Assembly: GCA_011772865.1 (NCBI GenBank)
Contig: WVYQ01000009.1
Coordinates: 216,674 to 260,482, forward strand
DNA length: 43,809 nucleotides
Source: Woeseiaceae bacterium
GTDB taxonomy: Bacteria > Pseudomonadota > Gammaproteobacteria > Steroidobacterales > Woeseiaceae
Direction of reading: 5' to 3'
Numbering within the stretch: position 1 is the first letter of the stretch; each line of letters opens with the position of its first letter. The position numbers were made by a program, and so were the translations under genes. This document shows, piece by piece, positions 35,079 to 43,809 of this stretch. Below the pieces are notes generated by a model. That model saw nothing but the letters and a program-made list of their open reading frames with translations, did no database searches and was not told the DNA's origin.

Positions 35079-37001
35079 ATGGGTAAAGTGATTGGTATCG
35101 ACCTGGGTACCACCAATTCCTGCGTCGCAGTGATGGAAGGTGACAAGCCCAAGGTCATCGAGAACAGCGAGGGCGATCGCACGACCCCGTCAATCGTTGC
35201 ATTCAGCAAAGACGAGCAAGTGCTGGTTGGCCAGTCGGCCAAGCGCCAGGCTGTTACGAACCCGGAAAACACGCTGTTTGCAGTCAAGCGCCTGATTGGT
35301 CGTCGTTTCGAGGACGACGTGGTGCAGCGCGACATCAAGATGGTGCCCTACAAGATCGTCAAGGCCGACAACGGCGACGCCTGGGTCGAGGCGAATGGCA
35401 AGAAGATGGCGCCGCCCGAGATCTCGGCGCGCGTCCTGATGAAAATGAAGAAGACGGCAGAGGACTACCTCGGCGAGGAAGTCACCGACGCCGTGGTCAC
35501 GGTACCTGCCTATTTCAACGACTCGCAGCGCCAGGCCACCAAGGATGCCGGCAAGATCGCGGGCCTCAACGTCAAGCGCATCATCAACGAGCCGACGGCG
35601 GCCGCGCTGGCCTATGGCATGGACAAGAAACGCGGCGACAAGAAGATTGCCGTGTTCGACCTTGGCGGCGGTACGTTCGACGTCTCGATCATCGAAATCG
35701 CCGAAGTCGACGGCGAACACCAGTTTGAAGTGCTTGCAACCAATGGCGACACGTTCCTCGGTGGCGAGGACTTCGACCTGCGCGTCATCCAATACCTGAC
35801 CTCGGAGTTCGAGCGCGAGAGCGGTGTCGATATCACGCAGGATCCGCTCGCGATGCAGCGCCTCAAGGAGGCCGCTGAGAAAGCCAAGATCGAGTTGAGT
35901 TCGTCGCAGCAGACCGAGGTCAACCTGCCGTACATTACGGCCGATTCGACAGGTCCGAAGCATCTCAACATCAAGCTGACCCGCGCCAAGCTCGAGTCGC
36001 TCGTCAATGAGCTGATCGAGCGCACGATGGGGCCCTGCAAGATCGCGCTGAACGACGCCGGCCTGAAAGTGAACGAGATCGACGACGTGATCCTCGTCGG
36101 TGGCCAGACGCGCATGCCGAAGGTCCAGGAGGAAGTACAGAACTTCTTCGGTAAGGAGCCGCGCAAGGACGTCAATCCGGACGAGGCGGTTGCTCTCGGT
36201 GCGGCCATCCAGGGTGGCGTACTCGCGGGTGATGTCAAGGACGTCCTGTTGCTCGACGTGACGCCGCTGTCGCTGGGTATCGAGACGCTCGGTGGTGTCA
36301 TGACCAAGCTGATCGACAAGAACACGACGATTCCGGCGAATGCCGAGCAGGTGTTTTCGACAGCCGACGACAACCAGACCGCAGTGACGATTCACGTCCT
36401 GCAGGGCGAGCGTGAGCGTGCGATGGACAACAAGTCGCTGGGCCGTTTCGACCTGGCCGACATCCCGCCCGCGCCGCGCGGCGTGCCGCAGATCGAAGTC
36501 ACATTCGACATCGATGCCAACGGCATTCTCAACGTGTCGGCAAAGGACAAGGCGACGGGCAAGAGCCAGAACATCGTCATCAAGGCGTCGAGCGGCCTGT
36601 CGGACGACGAGATCGACAAGATGGTCGCGGATGCCGAGAGCCACGCGGAGGAGGATCGCAAGTTCCGCGAACTCGTCGATGCGCGCAACCAGGCCGACAG
36701 CCTGATTCACGCGTCGGAGAAAACGCTCAGTGAGCTTGGCGAAAAGGCCAGCGGTGAAGAGCGGCTCGCGATCGAGAACGCAGTGTCCGACCTGAAATCC
36801 GCCCTCGAGAAAGATGATCTCGAGGCGATCCAGGCGAAAACGGCTGCCCTGGCCGAGGCGTCCGGCACGCTCGCGCAGAAACTTTATGCCGAGCAGGCCA
36901 GCCAGGAGGGCGGTGAGGACGAGGCGCAGAAAGCCGACGGTGAAGACATCGTTGACGCCGAGTTCGAAGAAGTCGACGACGACGAGAAGAAGTCGAACTA
37001 A
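35079..37001 (+). CDS. dnaK: Molecular chaperone DnaK (Hsp70)
   Basis: DnaK binds exposed hydrophobic peptides in an ATP-regulated cycle with DnaJ and GrpE. The 640-residue protein is full length: ATPase domain with [27 protein letters not shown] and [16 protein letters not shown], then the conserved interdomain linker [19 protein letters not shown], the substrate-binding domain, a helical lid, and an acidic C-terminus ([18 protein letters not shown]). GGAG lies upstream of the ATG, and a sigma-32-like promoter lies 45 bp before it. dnaJ follows 16 bp after the stop. Confidence 0.98.
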   Translation: MGKVIGIDLGTTNSCVAVMEGDKPKVIENSEGDRTTPSIVAFSKDEQVLVGQSAKRQAVTNPENTLFAVKRLIGRRFEDDVVQRDIKMVPYKIVKADNGDAWVEANGKKMAPPEISARVLMKMKKTAEDYLGEEVTDAVVTVPAYFNDSQRQATKDAGKIAGLNVKRIINEPTAAALAYGMDKKRGDKKIAVFDLGGGTFDVSIIEIAEVDGEHQFEVLATNGDTFLGGEDFDLRVIQYLTSEFERESGVDITQDPLAMQRLKEAAEKAKIELSSSQQTEVNLPYITADSTGPKHLNIKLTRAKLESLVNELIERTMGPCKIALNDAGLKVNEIDDVILVGGQTRMPKVQEEVQNFFGKEPRKDVNPDEAVALGAAIQGGVLAGDVKDVLLLDVTPLSLGIETLGGVMTKLIDKNTTIPANAEQVFSTADDNQTAVTIHVLQGERERAMDNKSLGRFDLADIPPAPRGVPQIEVTFDIDANGILNVSAKDKATGKSQNIVIKASSGLSDDEIDKMVADAESHAEEDRKFRELVDARNQADSLIHASEKTLSELGEKASGEERLAIENAVSDLKSALEKDDLEAIQAKTAALAEASGTLAQKLYAEQASQEGGEDEAQKADGEDIVDAEFEEVDDDEKKSN

Positions 37002-37017
37002 ATAAGGCGGACGCCTG

Positions 37018-38151
37018 ATGGCAAAGCGCGACTACTACGAGGTGCTCGGGGTCTCGAGAACGGCTTCGGCCGACGAGATCAAGAAATCCTATCGTCGCCT
37101 TGCCATGAAGCACCACCCGGACCGCAACAAGGACGACGCAACGGCCGAAGCCAAGTTCAAGGAGGCCAAGGAGGCTTATGACGTCCTGAGCAACTCGGAC
37201 AAGCGCGCGACCTATGACCGATTCGGTCACGATGGCCTGCGCGCGGGTGCGGGCGGCGGTCCTGGCGGCGGCTTCAGTGCCGAAGGCTTCGGCGACATCT
37301 TCGGCGACGTGTTCGGGGATATCTTCGGCGGCGGCCGGCAGCGCGGCAGCCAGGTTTTCCGCGGCGCCGATCTCGGCTACGAACTCAAGCTCGACCTGGA
37401 AGACGCCGTGAGTGGCGACACGGTCACCATCGACGTGCCGACCCAGGTTTCCTGTGACAAATGCAATGGCAGTGGCGCCAAGCCAGGTACTGAGCCGGTC
37501 CAGTGCTCGACGTGTGGCGGCGCTGGCCAGGTCCGCATGCAACAGGGCTTTTTCTCGATCCAGCAAACCTGTCCGGCCTGTAAGGGCGTCGGTACGACGA
37601 TCGGCGATCCTTGCGACAAGTGCCACGGACGGGGACGCGTGCGCAAGACGAAGACGCTTTCGGTCAAGGTTCCGGCCGGCGTCGACGACGGCGACAGGAT
37701 TCGGCTGTCTGGCGAGGGCGAAGCGGGGCGCAATGGCGGTCCACCGGGCGATCTGTATGTCGAGATCAGGGTCAGGCCGCACAAGCTGTTTACCCGTGAC
37801 GGCGCAGACCTGGCGTGCGAAGTGCCGATCAGCATGGCGACCGCGACGCTTGGTGGCGAAGTGGAGTTGCCCACGCTTGACGGCCACGTGTCACTGAAGA
37901 TTCCGGGCGGCACTCAGTCGGGAAAAGTATTTCGCCTGCGTGGCAAAGGCGTTACGACAGTTCGCGACGCGAGGAAGGGCGACCTGTTTGCGCGCGTGGC
38001 GGTGGAGACCCCGGTCAACCTCAGCGCCGAGCAAAAAGAACTGCTGGAAAAATTCGAGGAGTCGATCCGGTCGGGCGGTGAGAAACACAGCCCGAGAGCC
38101 GATGGCTGGCTCGATACCGTGAAGCGATTCTTCGATAGAATCAGCCCATAG
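37018..38151 (+). CDS. dnaJ: Chaperone DnaJ (Hsp40)
   Basis: DnaJ delivers substrate to DnaK and stimulates its ATPase. The 377-residue protein has a J domain with HPD at 33-35, a Gly/Phe-rich region (about 75-105), four CxxCxGxG zinc repeats (Cys pairs 146/149, 163/166, 185/188, 199/202) and the C-terminal substrate domains. It follows dnaK by 16 bp. The next gene, dapB, begins about 25 bp after the stop. Confidence 0.98.
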   Translation: MAKRDYYEVLGVSRTASADEIKKSYRRLAMKHHPDRNKDDATAEAKFKEAKEAYDVLSNSDKRATYDRFGHDGLRAGAGGGPGGGFSAEGFGDIFGDVFGDIFGGGRQRGSQVFRGADLGYELKLDLEDAVSGDTVTIDVPTQVSCDKCNGSGAKPGTEPVQCSTCGGAGQVRMQQGFFSIQQTCPACKGVGTTIGDPCDKCHGRGRVRKTKTLSVKVPAGVDDGDRIRLSGEGEAGRNGGPPGDLYVEIRVRPHKLFTRDGADLACEVPISMATATLGGEVELPTLDGHVSLKIPGGTQSGKVFRLRGKGVTTVRDARKGDLFARVAVETPVNLSAEQKELLEKFEESIRSGGEKHSPRADGWLDTVKRFFDRISP

Positions 38152-38176
38152 CAGCCACCGCGTCCGGGGGGTTCCG

Positions 38177-38857
38177 ATCAGACACTACCGTATTGCCATC
38201 GCTGGAGCCGGCCGCATGGGGCAAGCCATTGCGGACGGAATTGCCGCGGCCGATGACCTGGCGCTGGCCGGAATCTGGAAGCGTGGCGACGATCTGCTGG
38301 AGCTGGCTCGTTCCGCTGACGTCATCGTCGATTTCAGCTTGCCTGAAGCTACCGAGACCGTATTGCAGGCTGCCCTTGAACATCGGGTACCCCTGGTTTG
38401 CGGGGTTAGTGGCCTGAGCGGCGAACAGTTGAGGTCCCTCGACGAAGCCTCGCGGACAATTGCCATTGTCTACGACCGCAACATGAGCCTTGGCATAGCC
38501 GTGCTGGAAAACCTCGTGCGTGAGGCAGCGCGTGTGCTCGGCGATGATTTCGCCGTGCGTATCCACGAAACGCACCACGTGCACAAGGTGGATGCCCCCT
38601 CGGGCACTGCGCTCAAGCTGGGCGAAGCGGTGGCGGAGGTACGCGGTACCGACCCCGCAAACATTGAGTACGAATCGGAGCGCCGCGGCGAAGTGCCGGG
38701 CGATCACGAGGTAATGCTCGCGTCGCCGACCGAGAGCCTGACATTGAGGCACAGCGTAACGACGCGGCAGGTCTTTGCCGATGGCGCGCTGCGCGCCGCG
38801 CGATGGGTCGCCGGTAAATCACCGGGAATGTTTACGATGCACGATGTCTTGGAGTAA
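38177..38857 (+). CDS. dapB: 4-hydroxy-tetrahydrodipicolinate reductase, unusual start codon
   Basis: DapB reduces the dihydrodipicolinate precursor with NAD(P)H in lysine and peptidoglycan synthesis. The nucleotide-binding motif RIAIAGAGRMG is at the very start, and the catalytic HHVHKVDAPSGTALKLGEA is intact. No ATG, GTG, TTG or CTG in this frame lies between the stop at 38120 and the ATG at 38216, which falls after the motif. I placed the start at ATC 38177, after GGGGGG, giving 226 residues; ATT at 38192 is possible. The protein is shorter than E. coli DapB (273) and has GAGRMG instead of GAGGRMG. It follows dnaJ by 25 bp. Confidence 0.8.
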   Translation: MRHYRIAIAGAGRMGQAIADGIAAADDLALAGIWKRGDDLLELARSADVIVDFSLPEATETVLQAALEHRVPLVCGVSGLSGEQLRSLDEASRTIAIVYDRNMSLGIAVLENLVREAARVLGDDFAVRIHETHHVHKVDAPSGTALKLGEAVAEVRGTDPANIEYESERRGEVPGDHEVMLASPTESLTLRHSVTTRQVFADGALRAARWVAGKSPGMFTMHDVLE

Positions 38858-38894
38858 TATACGCCGGATCGCAACGCGGTCGATGAACAACATG

Positions 38895-38923
38895 AGCGGA
38901 AGGCAAGTTCCTTCCGCTTTTGT
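38895..38923 (+). terminator. Intrinsic terminator between dapB and carA
   Basis: The 9-bp stem AGCGGAAGG / CCTTCCGCT has a 6-nt loop and is followed by TTTTGT. It lies 38 bp after the dapB stop and ends the heat-shock/dapB transcript. Because only 45 bp remain before carA, it could also work as an attenuator for read-through into carA. Confidence 0.8.
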
Positions 38924-38968
38924 ACATCTGAAAACGGTGAATCAGATCAAGATGACCAAGGATCGCTG

Positions 38969-40126
38969 TTGACTAAACCTGCTGTTCTGGCACTCGCCGA
39001 TGGCACAATCTTCAGGGGCACTTCAGTCGGGGCCGACGGCCAGACTATTGGCGAAGTTGTCTTCAACACGGCGATGACGGGGTACCAGGAAATCCTGACC
39101 GACCCTTCCTACTGCCGCCAGATCGTTACGCTGACGTATCCGCACATCGGTAATACCGGCACGACCAGTGAGGACATGGAGTCCCGGAAAATCCATGCGT
39201 CCGGATTGATTATCAGGGACAGCTCGATCATCAACAGCAGCTGGCGCAATGAAAGGGGATTCGCAGATTTTCTGCGCGAGGGCGAGACCGTCGCGATCGC
39301 CGATATCGATACCCGCAGACTGACGCGCATCATTCGCGAGAAGGGCGCCCAGTCCGGCTGCATCATGACCGGCGACGCCAGCGAGAAAATCGCCATCGAA
39401 CACGCGCGCAAGTTCCCGGGCATTGCCGGCATGGATCTCGCCAAGTTCGTAACGACAAAGTCGCCTTATCAGTGGTGCCATGGCGTGACGTTCGGCCGCC
39501 GACCGCGCATCCTGAGCCGCCGCATTGCGCCTTACCATGTGGTGGCCTACGACTTCGGCATCAAACGGAACATTCTGCGTCTGCTGTCCGATCTCGAATG
39601 CCGCATGACCGTGGTGCCCGCGACGACCACAGCCGAGGAAGCGTTTGCCCTCGCACCCGATGGAATCTTCTTGTCCAACGGCCCCGGGGACCCGGAACCG
39701 TGCGACTACGCGATCCGTGCGATCGAGGAATTCCTCGAGGCCGGGATTCCAATATTCGGAATCTGCCTGGGTCACCAATTGCTGGCGCTGGCCGCCGGCG
39801 CGAAGACCGAAAAGATGAAGTTCGGCCATCACGGCGCCAACCATCCGGTGCAGGACCTCGATACCGGGCAGGTCATGATTACGAGCCAGAATCATGGCTT
39901 CGCAGTCGATGAGAAGAGCTTGCCGGACTACGTCAAGGCAACCCACCGGTCGCTGTTCGACGGGACGCTGCAAGGAATTGCAATCGAGGATCAGCCGGCC
40001 TTCAGTTTCCAGGGGCACCCGGAAGCAAGCCCCGGCCCGCATGATCTGCTGCCGCTGTTCGAAAGATTTATTGCGGACATGGAAGCGCAGAAGCGCAGGA
40101 TTATGAAGTCAGTCATATCATCATGA
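38969..40126 (+). CDS. carA: Carbamoyl-phosphate synthase small subunit
   Basis: CarA supplies ammonia from glutamine to CarB. The 385-residue protein has the N-terminal CarA domain ([24 protein letters not shown]) and the class I glutamine amidotransferase: Cys266 in GICLGHQLL and His350 with Glu352 in [11 protein letters not shown]. The start is a TTG with AAGGA upstream; [12 protein letters not shown] matches the family start. A tiny reading frame, ATG 38952 to TGA 38970-38972 (MTKDRC), overlaps the TTG and could couple initiation. carB begins 52 bp downstream in AT-rich DNA. Confidence 0.96.
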   Translation: MTKPAVLALADGTIFRGTSVGADGQTIGEVVFNTAMTGYQEILTDPSYCRQIVTLTYPHIGNTGTTSEDMESRKIHASGLIIRDSSIINSSWRNERGFADFLREGETVAIADIDTRRLTRIIREKGAQSGCIMTGDASEKIAIEHARKFPGIAGMDLAKFVTTKSPYQWCHGVTFGRRPRILSRRIAPYHVVAYDFGIKRNILRLLSDLECRMTVVPATTTAEEAFALAPDGIFLSNGPGDPEPCDYAIRAIEEFLEAGIPIFGICLGHQLLALAAGAKTEKMKFGHHGANHPVQDLDTGQVMITSQNHGFAVDEKSLPDYVKATHRSLFDGTLQGIAIEDQPAFSFQGHPEASPGPHDLLPLFERFIADMEAQKRRIMKSVISS

Positions 40127-40178
40127 TATAGATCAATGACTTATAATATTTTCTTAAAGTAAATTATTTTATAACGCA

Positions 40179-43100
40179 ATGCCCAAACGCACCGACATAG
40201 AGAGTGTCCTGATCATAGGAGCAGGGCCCATCGTCATCGGGCAGGCCTGCGAGTTCGACTATTCCGGTGCGCAGGCTTGCAAAGCGCTCAAGGAAGAGGG
40301 CTATCGCGTCATCCTCGTCAACTCGAATCCCGCGACCATCATGACCGACCCGGAGACGGCCGATGCCATTTATATCGAGCCGGTGCACTGGGCGGCGGTC
40401 GAGAGGATCATTGCGAAGGAGCGACCGGATGCGCTGTTGCCGACGATGGGTGGCCAGACCGGGCTCAATTGTGCGTTGGACCTTGCGCGCGAGGGCGTGC
40501 TCGAGGAGTACAAGGTCGAGATGATAGCTGCGTCGCGTGAGGCGATCGACATGGCTGAGGACCGGGACCTGTTCCGAAAGGCCATGACCGATATCGGGCT
40601 TGAAGTGCCCACTGCCGATATCGCGCATTCACTCGAGGAGGCTCTCGAGAAACAGCAGAGTATCGGGTTTCCTACCATTATCCGGCCGTCGTTCACACTC
40701 GGCGGCACAGGTGGTGGCATCGCCTACAACCGGGAGGAGTTCGAGCGCATCGTCAGCCATGGGCTCGAGATGTCGCCGACGACCGAGGTGCTTCTCGAGG
40801 AGTCGGTAATCGGCTGGAAAGAGTTCGAGATGGAAGTCGTTCGCGATCGCAACGACAACTGCATCATCGTCTGCTCGATCGAAAACCTCGATCCGATGGG
40901 TGTGCACACGGGTGACTCGATCACGGTCGCCCCGGCGCAGACGCTGACCGACAAGGAATACCAGCGCCTGCGCGATGCCTCGATCGACGTATTGCGCAAG
41001 ATCGGTGTGGACACCGGTGGATCCAACGTCCAGTTTGCGGTGAACCCGGTGGACGGGCGCGTACTCATCATCGAGATGAATCCGCGCGTATCCCGCTCTT
41101 CGGCGCTCGCGTCCAAAGCGACCGGATTCCCGATCGCCAAAGTTGCCGCCAAGCTGGCTGTTGGCTATACGCTGGATGAACTCAAGAATGACATTACTGG
41201 CGGGGCGACGCCGGCCTCGTTCGAGCCCAGCATCGACTATGTGGTCACCAAGATTCCGCGGTTTACATTCGAGAAATTTCCCGGCGCCAACGATCGCCTG
41301 ACAACCCAGATGAAATCCGTGGGCGAAGTCATGTCAATGGGACGCACCTTCCAGGAGTCAGTGCAAAAAGCGCTGCGCGGCCTGGAAACGGGCATCACGG
41401 GCCTGAACGAGTTAGTGACATCGCTCCCGAGCGACACCGAACGTGATGCGCTGCGCCAGGAGTTGCGTATGCCGGGGGCGGATCGGCTGCGATACGTTGC
41501 CGACGCTTTGCGGCTCGGTTTTGCGTTCGACGACGTTGCGAGTATCACGGGGATTGATCCGTGGTTTCTCGCGCAAATCGCCGACCTGGTCGAGACGGAG
41601 CAGACAATTCGTGACGCCGGACTTTCCGGGCTCGACGAGGGTTTCATGCGTGCCGTCAAGCGCAAGGGGTTTTCAGATGCCCGAATTGCCGAGGTGCTCG
41701 GGGTAGAAGAGCGGGCCGTGCGCCGGCAGCGCATCGACCTCGACATTCGCCCCGTCTTCAAGCGCGTCGATACCTGCGCCGCCGAGTTCGCGACCACAAC
41801 GGCTTACCTCTACTCGACCTACGAGGAAGAGTGCGAGTCCGAGCCCACAGATCACCCCAAGATCATGATCCTTGGTGGGGGACCGAACCGCATCGGCCAG
41901 GGCATCGAATTCGACTACTGCTGTGTGCACGCGGCACTGGCGCTGAAGGAGTCGGGCTACGAGACCATCATGGTCAACTGCAATCCGGAAACGGTTTCGA
42001 CCGACTACGACACCTCGGATCGCCTCTATTTCGAGTCACTGACGTTTGAAGACGTCATGGAGATCATCGACAAGGAAAAACCGCGAGGCGTCATCGTACA
42101 GTACGGTGGGCAGACGCCGCTGAAGCTGGCGCGCGACCTCGAGGCGGCCGGGGCGCCGATCATCGGCACGACGCCGGACTCGATCGACCTGGCCGAGGAT
42201 CGCGAGCGGTTTCAGCAACTCGTGGAGTCGCTCGAACTCAAACAGCCGCCGAATTGCACTGCGCGCAGCAAGGAAGAGGCGCTGGAAATGGCTGGTGACG
42301 TCGGCTATCCGCTCGTCGTCCGTCCATCCTATGTGCTCGGCGGTCGCGCCATGGAAATCGTGCACGGTGACGAAGACCTCGGCGCTTACATGGACGCGGC
42401 GATCACGGTATCGAACGATAGCCCGGTTCTCCTTGATCGTTTTCTCGACCTGGCGACAGAAGTCGATGTCGACTGCATTTGCGATGGCGAACGTGTCCTG
42501 ATCGGCGGCATCATGGAGCACATCGAGCAGGCAGGCGTGCATTCGGGTGATTCCGGATGCTCTTTGCCGCCATTCAGTTTGACACCGGAATTGCAGGAGC
42601 AGCTCATCGAGCAAGTCATAAAGCTTGCGAAAGGACTCAAGGTGGTCGGGCTGATGAATACCCAGTTTGCAATACAGAACAACGTGATCTACCTGCTCGA
42701 GGTCAATCCCCGGGCGTCGCGGACGATTCCGTTTGTGTCCAAAGCGATCGGGATACCGCTTGCAAAAATCGCGGCAAAGGTGATGGTTGGTGAGACGCTG
42801 GCGAAGCAGGGTTTCGTCGATCAGCGTGTTCCGAATTATTACTCGGTCAAGGAATCCGTATTCCCGTTCATCAAGTTCCCGGGTGCCGACCCTATCCTGG
42901 GTCCTGAAATGAAATCGACCGGCGAAGTGATGGGCGTCGGACGCTCATTCGGCGAGGCCTATGCCAAGGCGCAACTGGCGTCGGGCGTTATCCTGCCGCG
43001 GCAGGGTGCGGCCCTACTCAGCGTGCGGGATCGTGACAAGCAGGGCGCGGTGGAACTTGCCAGGGTACTTGTCGAGCAGGGCTTCGACATCGTGGCCACG

Positions 43101-43403
43101 CACGGAACGGCGCAATACCTGGCCACGGCTGGAGTATCCTGTCGCAGGGCGAACAAGGTACGCGAAGGCCGTCCGCACATCGTCGATATGATCAAAAACG
43201 GGGAAATCGATCTCATCGTCAACACGACCGAAGGCAAGCAGGCGATACAGGAGTCGACGTCGATTCGCGCCGAGGCCGTGCGCAGGGGCGTCACTTACTA
43301 CACAACACTCGCTGCAGCCATGGCGACCTGTCGTGCTATCGAACATCTGAATGACAGTGACGTGAACAGACTTCAGGACTTGCACAAGGAAGTGGCGGCA
43401 TGA
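40179..43403 (+). CDS. carB: Carbamoyl-phosphate synthase large subunit
   Basis: CarB makes carbamoyl phosphate from bicarbonate, ammonia and two ATP for arginine and pyrimidine synthesis. The 1074-residue protein has the two homologous ATP-grasp halves, each with GGTGGG or GGRAME-type loops and the VIIEMNPR / [10 protein letters not shown] motifs, an oligomerisation region between them, and the C-terminal allosteric domain (about 940-1074). The leader is unusual: the 52 bp before the ATG are AT-rich without a Shine-Dalgarno, and a 15-bp inverted repeat (arms ATATCAT / ATGATAT) overlaps the carA stop at 40115-40129. It overlaps greA by four bases. Confidence 0.98.
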   Translation: MPKRTDIESVLIIGAGPIVIGQACEFDYSGAQACKALKEEGYRVILVNSNPATIMTDPETADAIYIEPVHWAAVERIIAKERPDALLPTMGGQTGLNCALDLAREGVLEEYKVEMIAASREAIDMAEDRDLFRKAMTDIGLEVPTADIAHSLEEALEKQQSIGFPTIIRPSFTLGGTGGGIAYNREEFERIVSHGLEMSPTTEVLLEESVIGWKEFEMEVVRDRNDNCIIVCSIENLDPMGVHTGDSITVAPAQTLTDKEYQRLRDASIDVLRKIGVDTGGSNVQFAVNPVDGRVLIIEMNPRVSRSSALASKATGFPIAKVAAKLAVGYTLDELKNDITGGATPASFEPSIDYVVTKIPRFTFEKFPGANDRLTTQMKSVGEVMSMGRTFQESVQKALRGLETGITGLNELVTSLPSDTERDALRQELRMPGADRLRYVADALRLGFAFDDVASITGIDPWFLAQIADLVETEQTIRDAGLSGLDEGFMRAVKRKGFSDARIAEVLGVEERAVRRQRIDLDIRPVFKRVDTCAAEFATTTAYLYSTYEEECESEPTDHPKIMILGGGPNRIGQGIEFDYCCVHAALALKESGYETIMVNCNPETVSTDYDTSDRLYFESLTFEDVMEIIDKEKPRGVIVQYGGQTPLKLARDLEAAGAPIIGTTPDSIDLAEDRERFQQLVESLELKQPPNCTARSKEEALEMAGDVGYPLVVRPSYVLGGRAMEIVHGDEDLGAYMDAAITVSNDSPVLLDRFLDLATEVDVDCICDGERVLIGGIMEHIEQAGVHSGDSGCSLPPFSLTPELQEQLIEQVIKLAKGLKVVGLMNTQFAIQNNVIYLLEVNPRASRTIPFVSKAIGIPLAKIAAKVMVGETLAKQGFVDQRVPNYYSVKESVFPFIKFPGADPILGPEMKSTGEVMGVGRSFGEAYAKAQLASGVILPRQGAALLSVRDRDKQGAVELARVLVEQGFDIVATHGTAQYLATAGVSCRRANKVREGRPHIVDMIKNGEIDLIVNTTEGKQAIQESTSIRAEAVRRGVTYYTTLAAAMATCRAIEHLNDSDVNRLQDLHKEVAA

Positions 43404-43809
43404 GCAAAGTGCCGATGACAGTCCGCGGGCACGAATTGCTCGAAGAGGAACTCAAGAGACTCAAGTATGAAGAGCGGCCGCGAATCGTCGAGGCGATAGC
43501 GGAGGCACGGGGACACGGCGATCTGAAGGAAAATGCCGAATATCACGCGGCCAAGGAACAGCAGGGTTTCATTGAAGCGCGCATCAAGGATCTCGAAGGC
43601 AAGCTGTCGCACAAGCAGGTAATCGACGTGACCGCCGTCGATGCGAAAGGGAAAGTGATTTTCGGGTCGACCGTCGAGCTGCTCGAAGAGAAAACCGGCG
43701 CCGAGACCGAGTACAAGATCGTGGGCGAGGACGAGGCGGACATCAAGCACAACCTGATCTCCTATACCTCGCCGATCGCACGGGCGCTTATCGGCAAAAG
43801 CGAAGGGGA
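43400..43809 (+). CDS. greA: Transcription elongation factor GreA (partial, right edge)
   Basis: GreA stimulates RNA cleavage by stalled RNA polymerase. The 136 complete codons present include the N-terminal coiled-coil finger ([16 protein letters not shown], then [25 protein letters not shown]) with the acidic tip (GDLKENAEY) and most of the C-terminal FKBP-like domain ([10 protein letters not shown] up to [13 protein letters not shown]). About 20 residues are missing past the edge. The ATG overlaps the carB TGA (ATGA), as in pseudomonads. Confidence 0.96.
   Translation, partial: MSKVPMTVRGHELLEEELKRLKYEERPRIVEAIAEARGHGDLKENAEYHAAKEQQGFIEARIKDLEGKLSHKQVIDVTAVDAKGKVIFGSTVELLEEKTGAETEYKIVGEDEADIKHNLISYTSPIARALIGKSEG

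Noticed and set aside
35190-36710. 506-codon minus-strand frame opposite dnaK
   Set aside because: A known artefact of GC-rich dnaK genes; annotation of such frames as dehydrogenases is an old error.

Overview
The window is a gene-dense, GC-rich bacterial chromosome segment with no phage, plasmid, insertion-sequence or CRISPR signature. Conserved gene order points to a gammaproteobacterium: ffs-dnaX-ybaB-recR, smpB next to ssrA, ratA-rnfH/bamE-fur-recN-nadK, and hrcA-grpE-dnaK-dnaJ-dapB-carA-carB-greA. The tmRNA tag reads ANDDNYALAA, the Pseudomonas-type tag, and the carA N-terminus (MTKPA) is also of that type. The many unfamiliar lipoproteins and small membrane proteins suggest a less-studied lineage near the Chromatiales/Woeseiaceae rather than Pseudomonas itself; this placement is inference.

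Layout. 1-7.3 kb: the start of a lipoprotein gene running off the left edge, a small exported protein, a PPK2 kinase, SRP RNA, a replication/repair block (dnaX, ybaB, recR), a HIT protein, and rsgA facing orn, a DUF938 methyltransferase and a GFA-family protein. 7.3-11.8 kb: an SH3/coiled-coil membrane protein, the divergent pair ppsA/ppsR and a DUF1249 protein. 11.8-24.2 kb: mostly minus-strand envelope and accessory genes: Prc protease, YkvA/DUF1232, small membrane proteins, an FHA coiled-coil protein, a Ycf46-like AAA+ ATPase, a gluzincin-like lipoprotein opposite an NlpC/P60 lipoprotein, a pair of overlapping lipoprotein genes, SrkA kinase and a GNAT acetyltransferase. 24.3-26.6 kb: a large lipoprotein coupled to an exported phosphatase-like protein. 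26.6-33.2 kb: ssrA and smpB (trans-translation), an NSS symporter, ratA, rnfH, bamE, fur, recN, nadK. 33.3-43.8 kb: heat-shock operon, dapB, carAB and the 5' part of greA.

The genes are largely housekeeping: ribosome rescue, chaperones with their regulators, replication/recombination, pyrimidine/arginine and lysine precursor synthesis, and PEP synthase with its dedicated regulator. The less-understood part is 12-26 kb.

The most noteworthy regulatory signals are: (i) several genes without a Shine-Dalgarno sequence in which a -10-like hexamer ends exactly 6 nt before the ATG, predicting leaderless mRNAs; (ii) dapB with no ATG/GTG/TTG in front of its nucleotide-binding motif; (iii) two sigma-32-like promoters before grpE and dnaK while hrcA is present but no CIRCE element is visible, plus a hairpin masking the grpE ribosome-binding site; (iv) a perfect CRP-type palindrome before the YkvA operon. 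No gap between features exceeds 300 bases.
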